This document shows positions 16,205 through 24,480 of a stretch of 64,000 nucleotides of DNA, one piece after another. Position 1 is the first letter of the stretch; the number at the start of each line of letters is the position of its first letter. Source of the stretch: JBLNDJ01 sp050261515 (lineage in GTDB: Bacteria > Acidobacteriota > Terriglobia > Bryobacterales > Bryobacteraceae); NCBI GenBank assembly GCA_050261515.1, contig JBLNDJ010000015.1, positions 94,033 to 158,032 on the forward strand, in the 5' to 3' direction. Position numbers and translations under genes: made by a program. The notes under the pieces are model-generated. The model made no database searches and was not told the origin of the DNA. It saw only the letters and a program-made list of their open reading frames with translations.

Positions 16205-17500
16205 ATGAACACTGAAATCGTAAAAATCGCCGGCAGGGAGATCCTCGATTCGCGTGGAAACCCGACCGTCGAGGCCGATGTCTATCTCGCCGGCGGCAGC
16301 GTAGGCCGCGCGGCGGTTCCTTCGGGGGCGTCCACCGGCGAGCATGAAGCCGTGGAGCTTCGCGACGGCGACAAGGGCCGCTATCTCGGCAAGGGCACCC
16401 AGAAGGCCGTCAAGAACATCAACAACGACATCGCCAAGGCGCTCAAGGGCAAGGACGCTTCCGCCCAGGCCGCGATCGACGAAGCGATGATCAAGCTCGA
16501 CGGCTCGGCCAACAAGGGCAAGCTGGGCGCGAACGCGATTCTCGCGGTCTCGATGGCCGCCGCGCGCGCCGCTGCCTCCGCGCACGGCCTGCCGCTCTAT
16601 CGCTATCTCGGCGGCGCCGGCGCGCACGTGCTGCCCGTCCCGATGATGAACATCCTCAACGGCGGCGCGCATGCCGACAACTCCGTGGACGTCCAGGAAT
16701 TCATGATCGCCCCCTACGGCGTCGCGACGTTCTCCGACGCGCTGCGCGCGGGCGCCGAGATCTTCCACACGCTCAAGAGCGTGCTGAAGAAGTCCGGCTA
16801 CTCGACCGCGGTCGGCGACGAGGGCGGCTTCGCTCCGAACCTCAAGTCGAACGAAGAGGCTCTCAACCTCATCCTCGAGGCCATTTCGAAGGCCGGCTAC
16901 AAGCCCGGCGAGCAGGTCGGCATCATGCTCGACCCGGCGTCGAGCGAGTTCTACGACAAGGACCGCGCCAAGTACGTCTTCAAGAAGTCCGACAAGAGCG
17001 AGCGCACGAGCGAGCAGATGGTCGAGTTCTGGGCGAACTGGGTGCGGCAGTATCCGATCCGCTCGATCGAAGACGGTATGGCCGAAGACGACTGGAAAGG
17101 CTGGAAGCTGCTGACCGATACGCTCGGCAACAAGGTCCAGCTCGTGGGCGATGACCTGTTCGTCACCAACGTCGAGCGCCTGGCGCGCGGCATCAAGGAA
17201 GGCGTCGCGAATTCGATCCTGATCAAGCTGAACCAGATCGGCAGCGTCACCGAGACGCTGGCTTCAATGCAGATGGCCGCCGACGCGGGCTATACGGCCG
17301 TCGTGTCGCACCGCTCGGGCGAGACCGAGGACGCTTTCATCGCCGACCTCGCCGTCGCTACCAATGCGGGCCAGATCAAGACCGGTTCGGCCAGCCGCAC
17401 CGACCGCATCGCGAAATACAACCAGTTGCTCCGCATCGAGGAAGAGCTCGGCTCGGCCGCTCAGTTCGCCGGAAAGAACGCGCTCCGGCAGAAGGCGTAA
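16205..17500 (+). CDS. eno: enolase (phosphopyruvate hydratase)
   Basis: 431 aa, full length. The N-terminal ILDSRGNPTVE, VGDEGGFAPN, the metal-binding SIEDGMAEDD and the signature ILIKLNQIGSVTET are all intact, followed by SHRSGETED and the C-terminal AGQIKTGSASRTDR. It interconverts 2-phosphoglycerate and phosphoenolpyruvate in the cytoplasm. gpmA begins 3 bases after the stop, so consecutive glycolytic steps are co-transcribed. CACAGGAG lies 14-21 bases before the ATG, a rather long spacing for a Shine-Dalgarno. Confidence 0.97.
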   Translation: MNTEIVKIAGREILDSRGNPTVEADVYLAGGSVGRAAVPSGASTGEHEAVELRDGDKGRYLGKGTQKAVKNINNDIAKALKGKDASAQAAIDEAMIKLDGSANKGKLGANAILAVSMAAARAAASAHGLPLYRYLGGAGAHVLPVPMMNILNGGAHADNSVDVQEFMIAPYGVATFSDALRAGAEIFHTLKSVLKKSGYSTAVGDEGGFAPNLKSNEEALNLILEAISKAGYKPGEQVGIMLDPASSEFYDKDRAKYVFKKSDKSERTSEQMVEFWANWVRQYPIRSIEDGMAEDDWKGWKLLTDTLGNKVQLVGDDLFVTNVERLARGIKEGVANSILIKLNQIGSVTETLASMQMAADAGYTAVVSHRSGETEDAFIADLAVATNAGQIKTGSASRTDRIAKYNQLLRIEEELGSAAQFAGKNALRQKA

Positions 17501-17503
17501 GGC

Positions 17504-18250
17504 ATGCAGAAACTCGTACTGATCCGCCACGGCGAGAGCGACTGGAACAAGCAGAACCGCTTCACCGGATGGACCGATGTCGATCTGTCCGAAAAGGGGC
17601 GGGCCGAGGCGCTCGAGGGCGGCCGTGTCCTCAAAGCCGAAGGCTACACGTTCGACGTGGCCTACACCTCGGTGCTGAAGCGCGCCATCCGCACGCTCTG
17701 GATCGTCCTCGACGAAATGGACCTGATGTGGATTCCGGTCTACCGTTCCTGGCGCCTGAACGAGCGGCATTACGGCGCATTGCAGGGCCTGAACAAGTCG
17801 GAGACGGCCGCGAAGTTCGGCGAGGAGCAGGTGAAGATCTGGCGCCGGGCCTACGCCATCAGCCCGCCGCCGCTCGAGAAGTCCGACGAGCGCTGGCCGG
17901 GCCACGACCGCCGCTACCAGGGCATTCCGGAAGCGGAGCTGCCCCTGACCGAGTGCCTCAAGGACACCGTGGCGCGGTTTCTGCCCTACTGGCACGAGAC
18001 GATCGCGCCGGCGGTGAAATCGGGCAAGCGTGCGATCGTCGCCGCGCACGGCAACAGCCTGCGCGCGCTGGTGAAGTACCTCGACAACGTGCCGGAAGAC
18101 GAGATCATCAACCTGAACATCCCGACCGGCATCCCGCTGGTGTATGAACTCGACGACGACCTGAAGCCGATCAGGCACTACTACCTGGGCGACCAGGAGA
18201 AGATCAAGGCGGCCATGGAGGCCGTCGCAGCCCAAGGCAAAAAGAAGTAG
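17504..18250 (+). CDS. gpmA: 2,3-bisphosphoglycerate-dependent phosphoglycerate mutase
   Basis: 248 aa. The phosphohistidine motif LIRHGESDWN has His9 as the phosphorylated residue; the second catalytic histidine lies in AAHGNSLRAL, and NERHYGALQGLNK is the usual cofactor-dependent mutase loop. It converts 3- to 2-phosphoglycerate, the step before enolase, and overlaps in function with its upstream neighbour eno (3-base gap). A strong hairpin follows 7 bases after the stop. Confidence 0.96.
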   Translation: MQKLVLIRHGESDWNKQNRFTGWTDVDLSEKGRAEALEGGRVLKAEGYTFDVAYTSVLKRAIRTLWIVLDEMDLMWIPVYRSWRLNERHYGALQGLNKSETAAKFGEEQVKIWRRAYAISPPPLEKSDERWPGHDRRYQGIPEAELPLTECLKDTVARFLPYWHETIAPAVKSGKRAIVAAHGNSLRALVKYLDNVPEDEIINLNIPTGIPLVYELDDDLKPIRHYYLGDQEKIKAAMEAVAAQGKKK

Positions 18251-18257
18251 TAATCCC

Positions 18258-18284
18258 GTGGGGCAGGCTGTCAGCCTGCCCCAC
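18258..18284. terminator. perfect hairpin between gpmA and glnD
   Basis: Arms of 12 bases, GTGGGGCAGGCT and AGCCTGCCCCAC, flank a 3-base loop. It lies between the convergent gpmA and glnD, and the glnD stop codon (18273-18271) is inside it, so the last residues of GlnD are encoded by the right arm. It begins with the same ten bases as the palindrome at 14484-14505. Confidence 0.6.
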
Positions 18285-20757
18285 AGCTTTTCGCGAGCGC
18301 CGCTTTCAGCGCGGACTGCTGCGCTGGAGCGAGCTTCTTCCCCGCCCAGGTGACGTAGAAAACATCAATTGCCTTGTGCGCCTCGGTGTCGATCAGCACC
18401 ACCTCAATGTTCGCCCCCGATTCCGTAATCGCGGAAGCAAGTGAGTAGAGCAGCCCCGGACGGTCCTGCGCCACCACCTCGATCAGCGTGGCTGTGTCCG
18501 ATGCTTCGGAATCGAACGACACCGTCGGCGCGATGCGAGAGCGCTTGCTCGGAGCGCGGGGGACCGGCCGGTTCCGCAGCAATTCCCGCACTTCCAGCTT
18601 GCCAAGCACAACGCGCTCGATCGTGAGCCGCAGGCGGTCCGCTTCGGTCGGGTTCAGCTCGAGCGCGCGATGCGGGTCCTCAAAAACAAACGTATCGAGG
18701 ATCGTCCCATTCCGGTTCGCGAACCCCTCGGCCTTGCGTATATTCATGCCGAACCCCGCAAGCGCCCCGGCAATCGAAGCAAGCAGAGACGGACGGTCGT
18801 GCGCAACCAGCGTCAGCCGGTAGAACCCGTTCTCGCGCGAGATATCGAGCGCCACGCCGCGCTCCTTGCTCCGCTGTTCGAGCCCGATGTGCGCCTCGAT
18901 CTCCCCGGCCGTATGGGTGCGCAAATACCGCACCGGAAAGCCCTCGAGAAACCGCCTGGCCCCGGGCGTTTCGGCGATGCCCGGCTCCTCCTCACGGATG
19001 CGTTCGGTCTCGAGCTCGCGCGTGAGTTCGTGGTACGCGATCAGATAAACGCTCCAGAGCTGTTCACGCCGCCACGGCGTCATCGCGCCCGGATGGACGG
19101 CACTGATATCGGCGTACGTCAGCAGCGTGAGCTGCTTCAGAATCTCGAGTGTTCCGGCGCGCTGCGCGACATAGCGGGCCGTGCCCGGGTCGTCCGGATC
19201 TCGTGAATTCATGACGGCCGAAAGCTCGAGGTGCCCCTCGATCAGGATGCGAATCGCGCGCCGCTTCTCCTCGGGCATCTGCATGCGCGCCATCGCGGCG
19301 CCGGCCAGCTTGATCGACTCGGGGACGTGGCGCCCCGTTCGCTTCGCCTTGCCCAAATCGTGGAACACGAGCGCAAGCACGAGCAGCTCGACCTGGTCCA
19401 CTTCCGCGAAAAGATCCGCGAAACGCCGCACAGCCGCGTCGCCCGGTGCGCGCAGATCGGTCAGCGTCTCGACCGCCCGCAGCGTGTGCTCGTCCACCGT
19501 GTAGCGATGATAGAAGTCGCGGATGACGAGGCACTCGACCGCTTCCCACTCCGGAAAGATCGCCGCGAGCACGCCGGTCCTGTGCATGGCGCGCAGAGCG
19601 CGCGCGGCGTGCGGCTGCGCCAGCACCGGCCGCAGCGCGGACCAAGGCGCACCGCCCGGCCGGCGAAACGCGGGGCGCAGCCGCGGAAGCCGCTCTTCGA
19701 TCCTGCGTTCGGTTTCAAGCGCAAGGTCGATGCCATGGCGTCCCACGAATTCGAACAGCCGCAGCGCAAGCGAAGAATCGTAATCGAGCCGCTGCGGCGC
19801 GCGCAGGTATACGCGCTCGCGCGACACGTAGAACTCGGCGTTCGACACGCGAGAGCGCCAGTCGCGGAATTGCAGCAGCAGCGAGCTCGCCTGCTCGTCA
19901 ACGCTCTCGATGGCGCGGTGCGCGGCGCGCGAAATCTCGCGCGCGTGTCCGAAGTAGCGCCGCATCCAGCCGGCCGGGTCGGTCTTGAACGCGTCGGCGA
20001 TTTCTTCCTGCAAATCGAAGCTGAGAACGTTCGAATCCCTGCCCGCGCGCTCGTGCAGGTAGTGGCGCAGGCCGAACAGAAAGTCGCGGGCGGCAAGCAG
20101 TTCGGAAACCGGCTCGGGACGCGAGAGGCGGTCCGGCTGCGCGTTGCGCAAGCCGTTCAGCCAGCAGACAAGCTGATAATCGCGCAGCCCGCCCGGCCCT
20201 TCCTTGATGTTGGGCTCCAGTTGGTGGATGGAGCCGCCGTATCTGGCGTGGCGTTCGCGAGCAAGGCGGCACAGGTTGCGCGCGAGCGCCTGTCTCTGGC
20301 CGTGGACGAAGCGTGCCAGCGCCACCGCGAGATTGGCGTGCAGGCCGCGATCTCCCGCCAGAAATCGCTGGTCGAGAAGACTGGCGTCCAGCTCTACGTT
20401 CTGTTCGTGCAGCTCCGCGCAATCGGACGGCGTGCGCACCGAGTGGCTCACCCTCAGGCCGCTGTCCCACAGGCTCTGCAAGAATTCGCGGATCGCGTCG
20501 CGCAGCCGCTCAGGCACAGCCTGTTTACCGGTGAGGACCAGCAGATCGACGTCCGAATACGGAAACTGCTCGCGGCGTCCGAAGCCGCCCACGGCCACGA
20601 GCGCCACACCCTCGGGCGCGCACGGCGCGAGACACCGTTCCCAAGCCGCGCAGACGGCCGCTTCCACAGCCGCGGTGCGCCGCTCGAGCGCTTCGGCCGG
20701 AAGCGCCCACACCTCACGCGGATCGACTTGTCTAAAGGGCGGATTCCCCGCGGTCAT
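18271..20757 (-). CDS. glnD: [protein-PII] uridylyltransferase / uridylyl-removing enzyme
   Basis: 828 aa. The nucleotidyltransferase motif is at 57-73 (GGFGRREQFPYSDVDLL), an HD domain lies in the middle (FHDLGKAKR) and two ACT domains end the protein (about 640-720 and 755-828). This is the complete GlnD layout: it uridylylates PII when glutamine is low and removes UMP when it is high, with glutamine sensed by the ACT domains. ATG 20757 (MTAGNPPFRQ) was chosen, so the gene starts 26 bases inside glnB, indicating translational coupling. The stop codon lies in the 18258-18284 hairpin. Confidence 0.93.
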   Translation of the reverse strand: MTAGNPPFRQVDPREVWALPAEALERRTAAVEAAVCAAWERCLAPCAPEGVALVAVGGFGRREQFPYSDVDLLVLTGKQAVPERLRDAIREFLQSLWDSGLRVSHSVRTPSDCAELHEQNVELDASLLDQRFLAGDRGLHANLAVALARFVHGQRQALARNLCRLARERHARYGGSIHQLEPNIKEGPGGLRDYQLVCWLNGLRNAQPDRLSRPEPVSELLAARDFLFGLRHYLHERAGRDSNVLSFDLQEEIADAFKTDPAGWMRRYFGHAREISRAAHRAIESVDEQASSLLLQFRDWRSRVSNAEFYVSRERVYLRAPQRLDYDSSLALRLFEFVGRHGIDLALETERRIEERLPRLRPAFRRPGGAPWSALRPVLAQPHAARALRAMHRTGVLAAIFPEWEAVECLVIRDFYHRYTVDEHTLRAVETLTDLRAPGDAAVRRFADLFAEVDQVELLVLALVFHDLGKAKRTGRHVPESIKLAGAAMARMQMPEEKRRAIRILIEGHLELSAVMNSRDPDDPGTARYVAQRAGTLEILKQLTLLTYADISAVHPGAMTPWRREQLWSVYLIAYHELTRELETERIREEEPGIAETPGARRFLEGFPVRYLRTHTAGEIEAHIGLEQRSKERGVALDISRENGFYRLTLVAHDRPSLLASIAGALAGFGMNIRKAEGFANRNGTILDTFVFEDPHRALELNPTEADRLRLTIERVVLGKLEVRELLRNRPVPRAPSKRSRIAPTVSFDSEASDTATLIEVVAQDRPGLLYSLASAITESGANIEVVLIDTEAHKAIDVFYVTWAGKKLAPAQQSALKAALAKSCGAG

Positions 20758-21070
20758 CGTTGCGAATCCGTATGGCGTCGGCGACTTCATAGACGAACAG
20801 CTTTCCATCGCCGATCTTGCCCGTGCGGGCCGAACGGGTGAGCGTGCGCACGACGTCGTCCAGGCGCGCGTCCGGGACCACCAATTCGAGCTTCACCTTG
20901 GGCAGCAGGTCCACCAGGTATTCCTGGCCGCGGTAGACCTCCTTATGCCCCTTCTGCCGCCCGTGCCCGCGCACGTCGGTCACGGTCATGCCGTCGACGC
21001 CGATGCTCTTCAGCGCCTCTTTGACCTCCTCGAATTTGAACGGCTGGATGATCGCTTCGACTTTCTTCAT
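20732..21070 (-). CDS. glnB: nitrogen regulatory protein P-II
   Basis: 112 aa, the standard PII length. The T-loop YRGQEYLVDLLPK carries Tyr51, the uridylylation site, and the C-terminal TGKIGDGKLFVYEV is the ATP/2-oxoglutarate signature. Its modifying enzyme glnD overlaps its 3' end and amt lies 28 bases upstream, so sensor, transporter and modifier are one operon. The GlnK type is equally possible, since amt-linked PII proteins often control the channel directly. Confidence 0.95.
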   Translation of the reverse strand: MKKVEAIIQPFKFEEVKEALKSIGVDGMTVTDVRGHGRQKGHKEVYRGQEYLVDLLPKVKLELVVPDARLDDVVRTLTRSARTGKIGDGKLFVYEVADAIRIRNDDRGESAL

Positions 21071-21098
21071 ATGCGCTCTGAATGTGTCGCCGGGGAGC

Positions 21099-22460
21099 CT
21101 AGCCCTCGAGGTTGTAGGCCTCTTCTCCGTGCATGCTGAGGTCCAGGCCCTGCGTTTCGTGATCGGGATCCACTCGCACGCCGAGAATCGTGTCGCAGAT
21201 TTTCAGGATGACGAGGGTGCCCACGATGGCGAGCCCCCACGAAATCGCGACGCCGGTGAGCTGATTGACGATCTGCTGCGCGTGGCCATCGACCAGGCCG
21301 AGCGGCAACGGACGGCCCGCGGCGTCCTTCAGCCCGTCGTTGACGGCGTTGGTCGCAAACACGCCGGTCAGGATGGCGCCGAGCGTCCCGCCCGCGCCGT
21401 GCACGCCGAAGGCGTCGAGCGAATCGTCGTAGCCGAAGACGGCCTTCACCTTCGTGACCATGAAGTAGCAGGCCACGCCCGCGGCGAAGCCGATCAGCAG
21501 CGCAGGAAACGGCTTGACGAAGCCCGAAGCCGGCGTGATCGCCACCATGCCCGCCACGCAGCCCGAGATGGCGCCGAGCACGCTCGGCTTGCCGGTCTTG
21601 ATCCACTCGGCTGCGATCCAGCCGAGCGCCGCGGCGGCGGCCGCGAAGTGAGTCGCCACGAAAGCGCTCGTCGCCAGCGCCGAAGCCGAAAGCGCCGAGC
21701 CCGCGTTGAACCCGAACCAGCCCACCCACAGCAGGCACGCGCCGATAAAACTCAGCACCAGGTTATGCGGCTTCATCGGCTCGCCCGGGTAGCCCTTGCG
21801 CCTGCCGAGATACAGAGCGCAAACCAGGGCCGAAACCCCGGAGGTAATGTGCACGACGGTGCCGCCCGCGAAGTCGAAGCAGGGAACTTTTCCGCCGAGG
21901 AACGCATTCAGCAGCCCGCCCTTTCCCCACACCATGTGCGCCATCGGGAAGTAGATGAGAAGGCACCAAAGCACCATGAACACGAGCATCGCGCTGAACT
22001 TCATGCGCTCGGCGAACGCGCCGCTGATGAGCGCCGGAGTGATGATGGCGAACATGAGCTGATAGACCATGAAGGTCTGCTGCGGAATCGTTCCGGCGTA
22101 ATCCGCGTTAGGCGCAGCGCCCACGCCGTTGAGAAATGCGTACTGAAAACTGCCGATGTAGGAAGACCCTTCGCCGAAAGCCAGGCTGTATCCGACCACC
22201 GCCCACAGGACGGTCACGACGGCCATGAGGACGAAACTCTGCATCATTGTGCCGAGCACATTCTTCTTGCGGACCAGCCCGCCGTAAAACAGCGCGAGTC
22301 CCGGGCCCGTCATCATGAGCACGAGGGCGGCGCTGACCAGCATCCAGGCGTTGTCTCCGGCCATCTGTGCGGACTTGATGGCCCCAGCTGTTTGCGGATC
22401 CTGGGCCATTGCGGCCGCCGCCGTCAGCAGAAATAGGGACGCGACACGGTTTCGATACAA
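21099..22460 (-). CDS. amt: ammonium transporter Amt
   Basis: 453 aa with an N-terminal signal peptide (to about residue 19, AMAQ) and eleven predicted membrane helices. The pore twin histidines appear in VVHITSGVSA and FGVHGAGGTLG, and FDFAGGTVVH is the Amt signature. It conducts ammonium or ammonia into the cell and is probably gated by the PII protein downstream. The start codon appears to be TTG at 22460, with GAGAGAGG 11-18 bases upstream. No convincing sigma-54 site was seen in the 83-base gap upstream. Confidence 0.95.
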   Translation of the reverse strand: MYRNRVASLFLLTAAAAMAQDPQTAGAIKSAQMAGDNAWMLVSAALVLMMTGPGLALFYGGLVRKKNVLGTMMQSFVLMAVVTVLWAVVGYSLAFGEGSSYIGSFQYAFLNGVGAAPNADYAGTIPQQTFMVYQLMFAIITPALISGAFAERMKFSAMLVFMVLWCLLIYFPMAHMVWGKGGLLNAFLGGKVPCFDFAGGTVVHITSGVSALVCALYLGRRKGYPGEPMKPHNLVLSFIGACLLWVGWFGFNAGSALSASALATSAFVATHFAAAAAALGWIAAEWIKTGKPSVLGAISGCVAGMVAITPASGFVKPFPALLIGFAAGVACYFMVTKVKAVFGYDDSLDAFGVHGAGGTLGAILTGVFATNAVNDGLKDAAGRPLPLGLVDGHAQQIVNQLTGVAISWGLAIVGTLVILKICDTILGVRVDPDHETQGLDLSMHGEEAYNLEG

Positions 22461-22543
22461 AATGAGCGACCTCTCTCATCGATCTTGCACCGTTGCCGCG
22501 CCGGCACAAAGCGGAACGTTTCTATCGTGGTTATAGGAAAAAG

Positions 22544-22732
22544 TTATGACCTGCCGCCGGGCCGCGGCGCGACTTGCAGAATTTCTTCGATATCGGAGAG
22601 CTTCCTCTTGATCGAGTCCATGTCTTTAGCGAGCTTTCGCATGATCAGGACGACCACCATGATCCCGCCGTAGAAGAGCAGCGCTGCGATGATATTGACG
22701 ATCATCGCGAAACTGCCGAAGATGTCACCCAT
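22544..22732 (-). CDS. short single-span membrane protein
   Basis: 62 aa: a hydrophobic helix at about 8-31 (MIVNIIAALLFYGGIMVVVLIM in part), then a charged amphipathic tail (KLAKDMDSIKRKLSDIEEIL) that is likely a short coiled coil. The family is not recognised. It lies 9 bases downstream of the isomerase-like gene and 83 bases upstream of amt on the same strand. Confidence 0.55.
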   Translation of the reverse strand: MGDIFGSFAMIVNIIAALLFYGGIMVVVLIMRKLAKDMDSIKRKLSDIEEILQVAPRPGGRS

Positions 22733-22741
22733 GGTTGTCCA

Positions 22742-23578
22742 TTATGCTTCAAAGCACTCGCGCGCGATGCGGGCAAGCAGGAGCGATTGCTCCCAGCGGT
22801 CGCTCTCCTCGCACATCGCGCCCGTGGCATCCGGAAAGGTGCGGGCGTAATAGATACGTGCGGCGAGCAACTCGGGCGCAAAGCATATGTAGTCCCCCGG
22901 CCGCGCCGTCGCGCGGAATCCCGCGAACGCGGCGCTCCACATCCGGCGGAAGTGCTCCGTGCAGGGCTCCCCGCCGCCGATCGCGACCTGGATCGATCCC
23001 GGGTTGCCGATGCGTCCGTGAACGAATCGCACGCGCTCGAGCACGGGCGCGATGAACCGAAGCTTGCGCTCGAAACCGCCGTAGACCATCTCGAGGCCCG
23101 TGTACCAGTGCGAGAAGTCGCCGTTGAACCGCAGTTCGGGAAACCGGCGCACGAACTGCGCGGTCCGCCACATGTCCTGGAACACAGTGGCGCGATGCGT
23201 CTCGACATAGAGCGGCACGCCGTGGCGCGCGGAAGCGTCGAGCACGGATTCGATCAGGCGCGCGGCCTCATCGTCGTCCTCGAGGCCCCAGCCGAGGTGT
23301 ATGGTCGCGCACTCGAGACCCTCTCCGGCCGCGCGCTCCGCCAGCGCACGCGCCTCGCCCGGCTCGTTGATGCGCCCGCTCCCGCAGACGCCGAGTCCGA
23401 GGCCGCGGCAGCGCGCGAGGTCTGCCTCCGTCGCCGGCTCGACGAACTGCACGCCTTCGTATCCGGCTTCGCGAATCGCCTCGAACCCTTTCCCGGCCAG
23501 CCCCTCGAGCGCCATCAGGTTGAAGTAACACCGCAGGCGCGGCGGCGCGGCGCTGCCATCGTTCGTGTTGGCGATCAC
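22742..23578 (-). CDS. sugar phosphate isomerase/epimerase-like TIM barrel protein
   Basis: 278 aa. The pattern of alternating strands and helices with YEGVQFVEP, ATIHLGWGLED, PLYVETHRAT and RFNGDFSHWY matches the xylose-isomerase-like AP endonuclease 2 fold of sugar epimerases and inosose dehydratases. Glu and His residues in VETHRAT and GDFSHW are probable metal ligands. The substrate is unknown. It starts 1 base after the stop of the dioxygenase-like gene, so the two are translationally coupled and probably act in one catabolic route. Confidence 0.8.
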   Translation of the reverse strand: MIANTNDGSAAPPRLRCYFNLMALEGLAGKGFEAIREAGYEGVQFVEPATEADLARCRGLGLGVCGSGRINEPGEARALAERAAGEGLECATIHLGWGLEDDDEAARLIESVLDASARHGVPLYVETHRATVFQDMWRTAQFVRRFPELRFNGDFSHWYTGLEMVYGGFERKLRFIAPVLERVRFVHGRIGNPGSIQVAIGGGEPCTEHFRRMWSAAFAGFRATARPGDYICFAPELLAARIYYARTFPDATGAMCEESDRWEQSLLLARIARECFEA

Positions 23579-23579
23579 G

Positions 23580-24419
23580 TCAGTCTTTCTTCGCCAGGCT
23601 CGTGGCGCTGCTGTCTTTCTCGGCAGCGAGCCACGCGACGTCGTCCTCGCCGAAGCGCTTCAGCCCGGCCTCGCGGATGGCCGCATCCGGCACCTTCACG
23701 AGCGGCGTGTAGCGCGGATGGTGCGATTCCTTGTAAGGGTCGTTCCGCGCCGCGTTATAGCAGCAGATCATCGACCAGCGCGGGTGTTCGGAGTGGTTCT
23801 GGTCCGAGCGGTGCAGCAGGTTGCAGTGGAAGAACAGCGCGTCGCCCGGGTCCATCTCGACGTAGACCAGCGGCAGGCGCTTGAGCGCTTCGTTCACGCG
23901 CTCGAGATCCGCGCCCGCCTGGTCGCCCGTGAGGACGTGCTCGATGCGGCCCAGTTCCTGCGACCGCGCGATCACCTGCATGCAGCCGTTCTCCCTGGTC
24001 GCCGGATCCACCGCGATGAACGCACTCATCAGCAGCGGAAACAGCACGCCGTTCTGATACCAGTAGCCGTAGTCCTGGTGCCAGGCCCACGCGCCGCCCA
24101 CGCGCGCGTCCTTCATGACCATCTTCGAGTGATAGTGATAGACTTCGCCCTCGAGCAGCTTCTCGGCCGAGTTCACCACCGACTCGCAGCGCGCGAACAT
24201 GCCGTAAATACTGTCGCCGGGATGGTTCCAGAGCGAGAGGCGCACCTGGCCGCCTTCGCCGTCCCCGCGGCTGAAGGAATGCTGGTCGAGCGCGCGGTCC
24301 TCTTTCGCTGCGCGCCTTAGCAGATCGATTTCATCGGGAGCGAAAAACCGCTTGGCCAGGGTGAAGCCCATCTCGCGGTACTCGCGCGCCTGTGCGTCAG
24401 AAAGCGGGCCGAATGGCAT
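23580..24419 (-). CDS. phytanoyl-CoA dioxygenase family protein
   Basis: 279 aa. The 2-oxoglutarate/iron oxygenase triad is visible: His114 and Asp116 in AWHQDYGYWYQ and His203 in FFHCNLLHRSDQN. The order and spacing follow PhyH and ectoine hydroxylase. It probably hydroxylates a small organic substrate with Fe(II), O2 and 2-oxoglutarate. A strong GGAGGGGGAGG ribosome site lies just before the ATG. It forms an operon with the isomerase-like gene (1-base gap) and is divergent from the D-aminoacylase gene. Confidence 0.88.
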   Translation of the reverse strand: MPFGPLSDAQAREYREMGFTLAKRFFAPDEIDLLRRAAKEDRALDQHSFSRGDGEGGQVRLSLWNHPGDSIYGMFARCESVVNSAEKLLEGEVYHYHSKMVMKDARVGGAWAWHQDYGYWYQNGVLFPLLMSAFIAVDPATRENGCMQVIARSQELGRIEHVLTGDQAGADLERVNEALKRLPLVYVEMDPGDALFFHCNLLHRSDQNHSEHPRWSMICCYNAARNDPYKESHHPRYTPLVKVPDAAIREAGLKRFGEDDVAWLAAEKDSSATSLAKKD

Positions 24420-24480
24420 GCCCCTCCCCCTCCTTGGATCACTTGCATCATACCGCGCTGCCGGGATCGGGGGTGTTACA

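Noticed and set aside
22461..22543. Possible sigma-54 promoter before amt
   Set aside because: No GG-N10-GC core with the right spacing was found, although nitrogen operons often use one.
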